Assembly: GCF_000420165.1 (NCBI RefSeq)
Contig: NZ_ATUK01000012.1
Location: forward strand, 248,001 to 312,000
Reading direction: 5' to 3'
Length of the DNA: 64,000 nucleotides
Source: Thioalkalivibrio sp. AKL19
GTDB taxonomy: Bacteria; Pseudomonadota; Gammaproteobacteria; Ectothiorhodospirales; Ectothiorhodospiraceae
Part shown: positions 57,994 to 64,000 of the stretch, in pieces
How positions within the stretch are numbered: position 1 is the stretch's first letter
Layout of the letters: each line of letters begins with the position of its first letter
The notes under the pieces: generated by a model
The model's input: only the letters and a program-made list of their open reading frames with translations
The model's database searches: none
What the model was told of the DNA's origin: nothing
Translations under genes and position numbers: made by a program

Positions 57994-59433
57994 TCACGAG
58001 GGATCGGATTCCCCGAGCTTGCGATACAGCGTCTTGCGGCCGATGCCGAGGATCCGCGCGGCGCGCTGCTTGTTGCCGTTGACATGTTCCAGGACCCGCT
58101 GAATGTAGTCGCGTTCGCGCTCCTCGAGGGTGGGCCACTGCCAATCGTCGCCGATCCCCGGGACCGGTGCGCCTGCCTCCGGCCCGTCACCACCCGCCGC
58201 GCCGGGACTCGCGCCCCCACCCTCGAACACGCGCTCCGGCAGATCGCGGGTCTCGATCACCTCGCCCGCGGCCAGGGTGGCGGCGCGCTCCATCAGGCTC
58301 GCCAGCTCGCGCACGTTTCCGGGGAAGGAATAGCGCACCAGTGCACGCAGGGCCTCCGGGCTCAGGCGCCGCTCGGGCAGTCCGCGCGCGAGCGCCTGCT
58401 GCTGCAGGAACTGCAGGGCGAGCTGCTCGATGTCGTCGCCGCGCAAGCGCAACGGCGGGATCTCGATGCGAAAGGTCTCCAGGCGGTAGTAGAGATCTTC
58501 GCGGAAACGACCCTCGGCGATATGCGCCTGCAGGTCCTGGTGAGTGGCGGCGACGATCCGCACGTCCGTCTCGATCTCCTCGTTGGCCCCCACCGGGCGC
58601 ACACGCCCGTCCTGCAACAGGCGCAACAGCTTGCTCTGCATGGCCACCGGCATCTCGGCAATCTCGTCCAGGAACAGGGTTCCGCCATCGGCCTCCGTGA
58701 ACAGGCCGCGCCGTGGGCCCTTGGCGCCGCTGAAGGCGCCCGCGACGTGCCCCAGCAGTTCCGACTCCAGCAGGGCCTCGGGGATGCCGGCACAATTGAT
58801 CGCCACAAAGGGTCCGGCGGCGCGATCACTTTCCGCGTGCAGGGCTCGCGCCACCAGCTCCTTGCCGGTCCCGGACTCGCCGGTGATCAGAACACTGCCG
58901 TCGGCGGCCGCGATCCGCCGGATCAGGTCGAACAGCTGCAGCATGGCCGGACTGCGTCCCTGCATGCCGTGGAAACCATCGGACTGCGCCAGCACCTCGC
59001 GATACCGGCGCACCTCGTCCTTCAGGCGCCTTGCCTCGGTCACCCGGTCCGCGGCCAGGCGCAGATGATCGAGATCCACCGGCTTGGTCAGGAAATCATC
59101 GGCCCCGGCCTTCAGCGCGGCCACCGCCTGGTCGATAGTTCCGAACCCCGTGAGCATGATGAACCCGGGTGCCGGCACCCGGGCGCGGGCATCGTGCAGC
59201 ACCTGGAAGCCATCGGCGCCGGGCAGGCGCAGGTCGCTCACCACCAGGCTGAACGCCTCCTGCGCGAGCGCCTGCGCGGCGTCCTCGGCGCTGCCGACCG
59301 CCGTGACGGCGTATCCCGCCTCGGTCAGTTCCTCGTTCAGCAACTCGCGATGCCCGCGATCGTCCTCCACGACGAGGACCGCCTCGCGCGACACGGCGGG
59401 GGCATGCTCGGGCGCATTCAAGGGTTCGCTCAT
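57994..59433 (-). CDS. Sigma-54-dependent response regulator (NtrC family)
   Basis: A 479-residue activator. The receiver domain (about 15-130) has phosphoacceptor Asp67 in VVSDLRLPG and Lys in LTKPVD. The AAA+ domain (about 155-380) has Walker A GESGTGKE and FLDEIAEMP. A C-terminal Fis-type helix-turn-helix (NGNKQRAARILGIGRKTLYRKL) ends it. The sigma-54 contact motif reads GAFSGA in place of GAFTGA. It overlaps the histidine kinase gene (ATGA) and forms a two-component system with it. The signal is unknown. Confidence 0.93.
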   Translation of the reverse strand: MSEPLNAPEHAPAVSREAVLVVEDDRGHRELLNEELTEAGYAVTAVGSAEDAAQALAQEAFSLVVSDLRLPGADGFQVLHDARARVPAPGFIMLTGFGTIDQAVAALKAGADDFLTKPVDLDHLRLAADRVTEARRLKDEVRRYREVLAQSDGFHGMQGRSPAMLQLFDLIRRIAAADGSVLITGESGTGKELVARALHAESDRAAGPFVAINCAGIPEALLESELLGHVAGAFSGAKGPRRGLFTEADGGTLFLDEIAEMPVAMQSKLLRLLQDGRVRPVGANEEIETDVRIVAATHQDLQAHIAEGRFREDLYYRLETFRIEIPPLRLRGDDIEQLALQFLQQQALARGLPERRLSPEALRALVRYSFPGNVRELASLMERAATLAAGEVIETRDLPERVFEGGGASPGAAGGDGPEAGAPVPGIGDDWQWPTLEERERDYIQRVLEHVNGNKQRAARILGIGRKTLYRKLGESDPS

Positions 59434-60905
59434 GGGCTCGGCTCCTGCGGGTCATCCGTGGTGAGCGGAAGGGACACGACAAAACGGGTCTCGCCGGGCA
59501 CCCTACGATCCAGCATCACCGTACCGCCGTGATCCTCCAGTGCCACCTGGACAACGGCCAGCCCCAGTCCGGTTCCCTCGCCGGTGGGCTTGGTCGTAAA
59601 GAACGGCTCGAACAGGCGCGCGGCCTGCTCGTCGCCGATCCCGCGCCCGGCAGAGGGGCCGTCGTCGGCCACCACCACCACGGCCCGGTCCTCTTCCATC
59701 TGCCAGCGGACCCGGACCTCCCCTGCCGCCGCCTGCGCCGCGTTTTCCAGGAGATTCTCCAGCGCCTGGCCCAGACGCAGCCGGTCGGCTGCCACAACCA
59801 GAGGCCCGCCCTCGACATGGAACCGCACCGCGCGCGCCGCATGGCGATCCCGCACCCGCTCGACCAGATCACCGACCAGCTGCGCGAGGTCCAGCGGGCG
59901 TTCCTGCAGCGGATTGCGACGGGCAAAGTCCAACAACTGCCGCACGATGGTCTCCACCCGCTCGAGCTCGGCCTGCAGTGCCTCCATCTCCTTGCGGGCG
60001 GGGTCGGCCTCCGGCAGGTGCCGGACAGCGCGCTGTACCCGCCCGGCAATGATCCCGAGCGGCGTTCCCAGTTCATGCGCCACGCCCGCCGCCAGCTGGC
60101 CGATCGCCGCCAGCTTCTCCGAGTGCCTCAGCTTCTCTTCCAGGCGCACCTGCTCGCGCCGCTGCGCCTCCAGTTCCGCCTCCGAGGCCTCGCGGCGCTC
60201 CATCATCTGATTCATCGACACCGCCAACCCGCGCAACTCCGCCGGCCCGTCCTCCGGGGCGCGCAGGCCACGCTGGCCATCACCGATCGCGTGCATTGCG
60301 TCCATCAGCCGCGACACATGCCGGCCGACGGCGCGGTGGTATCCCAGCAGCACCACCATCAGAAACAGGACGCTGACCGCGAGCATCAGCAACACGCCCT
60401 GCCACTGGAGCTGGGTCACGAAGGCACGGAACGGGGTGACATCACGGGTTACCTGCAACAGCCCCACAATCCGCCCGGCCGGATCGGACAGCGGCAGAAA
60501 GAAGGAAAAGGTCTCGCGACCCTGATGCTCGCCAAAGGCACCGAGACTCCCGGTCTCGCTGATGACACGGGCCTCTCCGCGGCGCTGCAGGGTCGGGCTG
60601 GGCGGCCCGCTGGCGGCCACCATCCGGCCTTCGGCGTCGTACACGTACACCCCGAACACCTCCTCGATCTGGAACAGCGAATCCAGCGACTGCTGCACGC
60701 CGGAGACATCATCCTGCAGCATCGCACTGGATACCGGCAGCCGGATCGAGCGCGCCACCAGCTCGATATCCTCCTGCATGCGGTTCTCCATCTGGATCTG
60801 GAATTCGCGCAGACCCAATGCCACCACCGCCGCCATCAGCAACAAGAGCGGCAGCAGCACGAAAGACAACACCGCAGTGCGCAGGCTGTTCAGGCGTCGG
60901 GGCAT
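59430..60905 (-). CDS. Sensor histidine kinase of the NtrC-type pair
   Basis: A 491-residue membrane kinase. It has two transmembrane helices (about 13-32 and 168-188) flanking a periplasmic sensor domain (about 33-167), a HAMP domain (189-240), a coiled coil, the DHp phosphoacceptor His277 in GVAHELGTPLGI, and an ATPase domain with NLLENAAQAA, DDGPSAGRGI and GEGTGLGLAV. The ATG at 60905 gives a clean N-terminal helix; an upstream in-frame ATG would add a Cys/Pro-rich stretch. A terminator lies 77 bp upstream in the leader. Confidence 0.92.
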   Translation of the reverse strand: MPRRLNSLRTAVLSFVLLPLLLLMAAVVALGLREFQIQMENRMQEDIELVARSIRLPVSSAMLQDDVSGVQQSLDSLFQIEEVFGVYVYDAEGRMVAASGPPSPTLQRRGEARVISETGSLGAFGEHQGRETFSFFLPLSDPAGRIVGLLQVTRDVTPFRAFVTQLQWQGVLLMLAVSVLFLMVVLLGYHRAVGRHVSRLMDAMHAIGDGQRGLRAPEDGPAELRGLAVSMNQMMERREASEAELEAQRREQVRLEEKLRHSEKLAAIGQLAAGVAHELGTPLGIIAGRVQRAVRHLPEADPARKEMEALQAELERVETIVRQLLDFARRNPLQERPLDLAQLVGDLVERVRDRHAARAVRFHVEGGPLVVAADRLRLGQALENLLENAAQAAAGEVRVRWQMEEDRAVVVVADDGPSAGRGIGDEQAARLFEPFFTTKPTGEGTGLGLAVVQVALEDHGGTVMLDRRVPGETRFVVSLPLTTDDPQEPSP

Positions 60906-60981
60906 GGCAGGTTGGCGATCCGCAGGATGTCCGGGGAGGGGACATGGTAGACACGCCGGGACGCGCGAGCGAATTGCAGGC

Positions 60982-61009
60982 AAAAAAAAGCGCGGGTCGA
61001 AGCCCGCGC
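60982..61009 (-). terminator. Intrinsic terminator of a short minus-strand transcript (sRNA or attenuator)
   Basis: GCGCGGG (60990-60996) pairs with CCCGCGC (61003-61009) around TCGAAG, with T8 on the minus strand (complement of A8 at 60982-60989). It sits between the kinase start (60905) and any upstream minus-strand promoter, so it ends a leader or small RNA. Confidence 0.85.
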
Positions 61010-61075
61010 CAAGAAAACCACCAAAGGAGGATGGAGGAGTCCACTAACCGCTGACAGGGGGGACAGCGATTAGCG
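60982..61075 (-). ncRNA. Candidate small RNA or attenuator leader upstream of the histidine kinase
   Basis: A minus-strand transcript of about 94 nt is predicted from a TTGACA box (61111-61106) to the T8 terminator. The 5' part forms a hairpin (10-bp stem, 61073-61064 with 61053-61044, one wobble pair) with a C-rich loop. A single-stranded CU-rich stretch (CTCCTCCATCCTCC) follows that could pair with Shine-Dalgarno sequences. The -10 element is weak (GAAGAT at 17-bp spacing). Either a trans-acting sRNA or a regulated leader of the kinase operon fits. Confidence 0.55.
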
Positions 61076-61082
61076 TATGCAA

Positions 61083-61111
61083 ATCTTCTAATATGACGAT
61101 ATTGTTGTCAA
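61083..61111 (-). promoter_or_regulatory. Candidate promoter of the small RNA / kinase leader
   Basis: Perfect -35 TTGACA on the minus strand (61111-61106). With a 17-bp spacer the -10 would be GAAGAT (61088-61083), matching three of six bases. An AT-rich segment (ATATTAGAAGAT) spans the -10 region, which is unusual in this GC-rich genome and supports promoter function. Confidence 0.5.
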
Positions 61112-61276
61112 CTGGTGAAAGCGCAGGGGGTCGCAAATTTCACCATCTCGTCACATCACGTACTCTTGAAGACCTGCATACCCCTTAAGACGCGCTTGTG
61201 CCAAATCTATTCCCGGGTGCGTACACGAGCCGCCGGGGACTCGCCAAAAATCGATTGCGTTCACGGATTCACCGCC

Positions 61277-61957
61277 ATGCTTCGTCACCTGAGCCACCCC
61301 GTCACACCACTGGCGCAGAACGCCACCCTGATCTGGTGCGACCACACCGGAGCGGCGGCATGGGTCGATCCAGGCGCGGATGCCGAGACCCTGGAACGCC
61401 TTGCCCGGGACCAGGGCGTTCACCTGGAGAAGATCCTGCTGACCCACGGCCACCTGGACCACGTGGGGGCAACCGCCGAGCTGGCGGCGCGCACCGGCGC
61501 CCCGGTCATCGGGCCGCATCGCGACGACGCCTTCTGGCTGGACCAGCTCCCGGCCCAGGCACAGATCTTCGGCTTCCCGGAGATCCCGCCGCTGGTGCCC
61601 GACCAGTGGCTGGAAGACGGCGACTCCGTCGAACTGGGGCAGACCACGCTCCGGGTACTGCACTGCCCCGGCCACACCCCCGGCCACGTGGTCTTCCACG
61701 ACCCCGAGAGTCGGCTTGCCCTGGTGGGGGACGTCCTGTTCCACGGCGCGATCGGGCGCAGCGACTTTCCGCGCGGCAATGGCCGCGCGCTGATCGCATC
61801 GATCACCGACAAGCTCTGGCCGCTGGGTGACGACACCCGGTTCGTGCCCGGCCACGGCCCGGAGTCGACCTTCGGCGAGGAACGCCGCAGCAATCCGTTC
61901 GTCGGCGACGCGGCCCTCGCCGGCGGCGGCCAGCCCGGGCGCGGCCGCTACTATTGA
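61277..61957 (+). CDS. YcbL-like MBL-fold hydrolase (glyoxalase II family)
   Basis: A 226-residue hydrolase with LTHGHLDHVGA at 55-65 (His57, His59, Asp61, His62), CPGHTPGHVVFHD near 140 and VGDVLFHGAIGRSDFP near 162. The length and motif spacing fit YcbL-type enzymes rather than classical GloB. Type II glyoxalase activity toward S-lactoylglutathione is known for some family members; the physiological substrate here is not fixed. The ATG at 61277 precedes the conserved domain directly. Confidence 0.88.
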   Translation: MLRHLSHPVTPLAQNATLIWCDHTGAAAWVDPGADAETLERLARDQGVHLEKILLTHGHLDHVGATAELAARTGAPVIGPHRDDAFWLDQLPAQAQIFGFPEIPPLVPDQWLEDGDSVELGQTTLRVLHCPGHTPGHVVFHDPESRLALVGDVLFHGAIGRSDFPRGNGRALIASITDKLWPLGDDTRFVPGHGPESTFGEERRSNPFVGDAALAGGGQPGRGRYY

Positions 61958-61965
61958 GCGAAACC

Positions 61966-61992
61966 GATGCGTTTCGCTCTGCTCAACGCATC
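61966..61992. repeat. Hairpin of a dispersed GATGCGTT/AACGCATC repeat
   Basis: GATGCGTT (61966-61973) and AACGCATC (61985-61992) form an 8-bp stem just after the YcbL-like gene. Hairpins of the form GATGCGTTTCGC...AACGCATCCTACG are dispersed in several proteobacterial genomes (from memory). Only one copy is seen in this window. Confidence 0.5.
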
Positions 61993-62165
61993 CTACGATG
62001 CTACTGAGCGCAGCCGGGACGCCCCGGGCGGGGCGCTTGGAAGTCTTGCAGGGTGTGAGCGAGCACCGCGAAACGCAGCCTCCCGCGTCACACGGCACCC
62101 GGATCCATGGCCGCCATCCGGATTCGGACCGGCTGAGACCTGTCTGACTGCCGAGGCCGCCCACG

Positions 62166-62192
62166 AAAAAGGCCGCCCCGAAGGACGGCCCT
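62166..62192 (-). terminator. Intrinsic terminator after htpX
   Basis: On the minus strand GGCCGTCC pairs with GGGCGGCC around TTCG (one wobble), followed by T5 (complement of A5 at 62166-62170). It begins about 25 bp beyond the htpX stop. Confidence 0.85.
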
Positions 62193-62216
62193 TGTATTGC
62201 ACCCGAACGCGGTTGC

Positions 62217-63104
62217 TCAGCCGTTGGCACGCAACGCGGCAATGCGCTGCTCGATCGGTGGATGGCTCATGAACAGCTTCTTCAGGCCCTGGGCCATACC
62301 GCCGCGGATCCCGAAGGCGGCCATCTGGTCGGGCATGTCCACCGGGCGGCCCGAGGCCCGTGCCAGCGACTCCAGCGCCCCGATCATCTTGTCACGACCG
62401 GCCAGCTCCGCCCCGGCCTGGTCGGCGCGGAACTCGCGCTGCCGCGAGAACCAGAACACGATGATCGAGGCCAGGATCGCGAGGATGATCTCGGTCACGA
62501 TGGCGGTGATCCAGAACGCCGGCCCGTGACCGGACTCGTTCTTGAAAATCACCCGGTCCACGAAGTGACCGATCACGCGCGACAGGAAGATCACGAAGGT
62601 GTTCACCACGCCCTGGATCAGCGCCAGCGTCACCATGTCGCCGTTGGCGACGTGGCCGACCTCGTGCCCCAGCACGGCCTCGACCTCGCCCTGCCCCATG
62701 TTCTGCATCAACCCGGTGCTCACGGCCACCAGGGCATTGTTCTTGCTCATGCCGGTGGCGAAGGCGTTCGGATCGGGCGAGTCGTAGATCCCCACTTCCG
62801 GCATGCCGATCCCGGCCTGCTTGGCCTGACGCTGCACCGTCTCCAGCAACCACTGCTCGGTGGCATTGCGCGGCTTGTCGATCACATGGACCTTCATGGT
62901 CTTCTTCGCCATCCACTTGGAGATGGCGAGCGAGATGAACGAGCCGCCGAAACCGAACACGGCGGCAAAGATCAGCAACGCGGTCAGGTCGAGATCGACC
63001 CCCTGCTCGTCGAGGATGCTTTCCACCCCGAGGATGCGAAGGGTGATGCTAAGGACAATCAGGATGGCGAAGTTGGTCGCCAGAAACAGCACAATACGTT
63101 TCAT
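62217..63104 (-). CDS. htpX: Membrane zinc protease HtpX
   Basis: HtpX is an inner-membrane M48 metalloprotease that degrades misfolded membrane proteins alongside FtsH. The 295-residue product has two N-terminal membrane helices (about 4-26 and 40-60), the zinc motif HEVGH (147-151) in [12 protein letters not shown], further hydrophobic segments and the downstream [12 protein letters not shown] chose the ATG at 63104 because AGGAAAG precedes it and it gives the standard [12 protein letters not shown]-terminus. Confidence 0.96.
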   Translation of the reverse strand: MKRIVLFLATNFAILIVLSITLRILGVESILDEQGVDLDLTALLIFAAVFGFGGSFISLAISKWMAKKTMKVHVIDKPRNATEQWLLETVQRQAKQAGIGMPEVGIYDSPDPNAFATGMSKNNALVAVSTGLMQNMGQGEVEAVLGHEVGHVANGDMVTLALIQGVVNTFVIFLSRVIGHFVDRVIFKNESGHGPAFWITAIVTEIILAILASIIVFWFSRQREFRADQAGAELAGRDKMIGALESLARASGRPVDMPDQMAAFGIRGGMAQGLKKLFMSHPPIEQRIAALRANG

Positions 63105-63215
63105 GAAGCTTTCCTGTACTCCATCAATAATGACCAGGGGTTGACGCAACAATCGGGACAGCGCGGGCGAATTCAAGCGCCACCCGCTTCACTGACCACC
63201 GGCAGGCCTCTCGGT

Positions 63216-64000
63216 TCAGGCCGGACGCACTTCCAGGCGATCCGCGTTCTGGTAACCGCGCGGGAGCTGGCGCCCACGCCGCGCCCGCTCGCCGACATAC
63301 TCCGCCCATTCGGCCGGTGCCAACGCCTTGAAGCGTTTGCCGGCATGCACCATCAGGGTGTCCTGCGGGCCCAGCACGGCCACCCCGAGCACCCGCTCGG
63401 AGCCGTCCTTGAGCGCGGCCGACGGGATACCGACCAGCTTGTTGCCCTTGCCGCGCGCCAGTTCGGGAAGACCGATCACCGGGAACACCAGCAGGTAGCC
63501 GCGAGTGGTCACCACCGCGATGTGATCCTCGTGCGGATTGCGCACCGACGCCGGCTGCAGCACGGCCGCCCCGGCCGGCACACTCAGCACGCTCTTGCCG
63601 GCCTTCTGACGACCCAGCAAATCGCCGAGCCTCGCAATGAAGCCGTAGCCGTAATCGGAGCCCAGCAGCCAGCGATCTTCCTCCGCCCCGGTGGCCATAC
63701 CGACGAAGCGCGCCCCCTCCGGCGGGTTCACCCGGCCGGACAGCGGCTCGCCCTGGCCACGCGCCGACGGCAGGGTATGCGCGGCGATGGTGTAGGTGCG
63801 GCCCGTGGAGTCGATGAACACCACCGGCTGGTTGCTGCGTCCGGTGACCGCGGCCTGGAAGGCATCCCCCGCCTTGTAGTTCAAACCGGTGGCATCCACG
63901 TCGTGGCCCTTGGCCGCGCGTGCCCAGCCCTTCTCCGAGAGCACGATGGTCAGGGGCTCGGTGGGCACTAGCGCCGACTCGTCCAGCGCCTGCGCGGCGG
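63216..64000 (-). CDS. parC: DNA topoisomerase IV subunit A, C-terminal part, truncated by window edge
   Basis: ParC is the breakage-rejoining subunit of topoisomerase IV, which decatenates sister chromosomes. The visible 261 residues are the C-terminal GyrA/ParC beta-pinwheel region (EPLTIVLSEKGWARAAKGHDVD, RWLLGSDYGYGFIARLGDLLGRQKAGKSVLSV, DHIAVVTTRGYLLVFP). ParC is favoured over GyrA by the KGHDVDATGLNYKAGD segment. The N-terminal catalytic part lies outside the window. Confidence 0.9.
   Translation of the reverse strand, partial: AAQALDESALVPTEPLTIVLSEKGWARAAKGHDVDATGLNYKAGDAFQAAVTGRSNQPVVFIDSTGRTYTIAAHTLPSARGQGEPLSGRVNPPEGARFVGMATGAEEDRWLLGSDYGYGFIARLGDLLGRQKAGKSVLSVPAGAAVLQPASVRNPHEDHIAVVTTRGYLLVFPVIGLPELARGKGNKLVGIPSAALKDGSERVLGVAVLGPQDTLMVHAGKRFKALAPAEWAEYVGERARRGRQLPRGYQNADRLEVRPA

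Noticed and set aside
61031-61054. A possible 7-codon leader peptide (MEESTNR) on the plus strand before the YcbL-like gene
   Set aside because: GGAGG touches the ATG with no spacing, so initiation is unlikely. The same bases are better explained as the CU-rich part of the minus-strand RNA.

Overview
The window is about 64 kb of GC-rich chromosome. It consists almost entirely of conserved housekeeping genes, and their order is gammaproteobacterial: rpoE-rseABC-mucD-lepA-lepB-rnc-era-recO-pdxJ-acpS, mrdA-rodA-mltB-rlpA-dac-ybeD-lipB, and lptD-surA-pdxA-rsmA-apaG-apaH. The high GC content, a persulfide-dioxygenase-type enzyme, a periplasmic double rhodanese and a SoxH-like metallohydrolase suggest a sulfur-oxidising member of the Ectothiorhodospiraceae, such as a Thioalkalivibrio-like organism. 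That assignment is an inference from gene content only. No prophage, transposase or CRISPR array was seen.

Layout. 1-1.08 kb: the start of rnr (truncated by the window edge). 1.6 kb: tRNA-Leu(CAG) behind a near-consensus promoter. 1.9-6.6 kb: purA-hisZ and hflKC, both on the minus strand and separated by an intrinsic terminator. 6.7-17.8 kb: one long minus-strand run from the envelope-stress sigma factor operon down to acpS, with a candidate sigma-E autoregulatory promoter. 17.9 kb: nadB, divergent from rpoE. 19.6 kb: a 177-bp MITE-like repeat. 19.8-22.7 kb: a ferredoxin-reductase-like gene, mazG, a persulfide dioxygenase and a bolA/ibaG gene. 22.7-26.2 kb: an uncharacterised gene pair that includes a possible zincin, then two tandem HDOD genes. 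26.3 kb: lipA. 27.4-28.1 kb: a highly structured non-coding element (copy 1). 28.1-36.3 kb: lipB and the cell-elongation/peptidoglycan cluster. 36.4-45.7 kb: ppa, and divergently adk-lptD-surA-pdxA-rsmA-glk-apaG-apaH. 45.8-46.5 kb: the structured element again (copy 2), inverted. 46.5-50 kb: ilvA, rpiA, a DUF2905 gene and a double rhodanese. 50.2-55.3 kb: a 1280-residue FAD/Fe-S fusion protein, a 49-residue DUF3096 gene and a metallo-beta-lactamase-fold enzyme. 55.6-57 kb: rplM-rpsI-tRNA-Gln(CUG), followed downstream of the tRNA by two degenerate repeat units of about 172 bp. 57-61 kb: a DUF4168 protein, a sigma-54 two-component pair, and a candidate sRNA or attenuator leader. 61.3-64 kb: a YcbL-like hydrolase, htpX and the 3' part of parC (cut by the window edge).

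The most unusual content lies between genes. Two inverted copies of a roughly 700-bp element carry 13-bp perfect terminal repeats (about 40 bp imperfect in copy 1). Each copy has two mirror-image arms with the same series of hairpins, and the stem sequences differ between arms while pairing is kept. The tRNA-Gln is followed by repeats that each restart with a copy of the tRNA 3' end, an arrangement like the E. coli tyrT/rtT locus. A short minus-strand transcript upstream of the histidine kinase would end in a T8 terminator and expose CU-rich, anti-Shine-Dalgarno-like segments.

Functionally, the genes cover envelope stress sensing (RpoE, RseA, RseB, RseC, MucD), outer-membrane assembly (LptD, SurA), cell elongation and peptidoglycan remodelling (PBP2, RodA, MltB, RlpA, D,D-carboxypeptidase, a D-amino-acid transaminase), membrane proteolysis (HflKC, HtpX, LepB), lipoylation (LipA, LipB), vitamin B6 (PdxA, PdxJ), RNA processing (RNase R, RNase III, Era, RsmA) and reduced-sulfur handling. 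Many neighbouring genes overlap as ATGA or TGATG, which suggests translational coupling.
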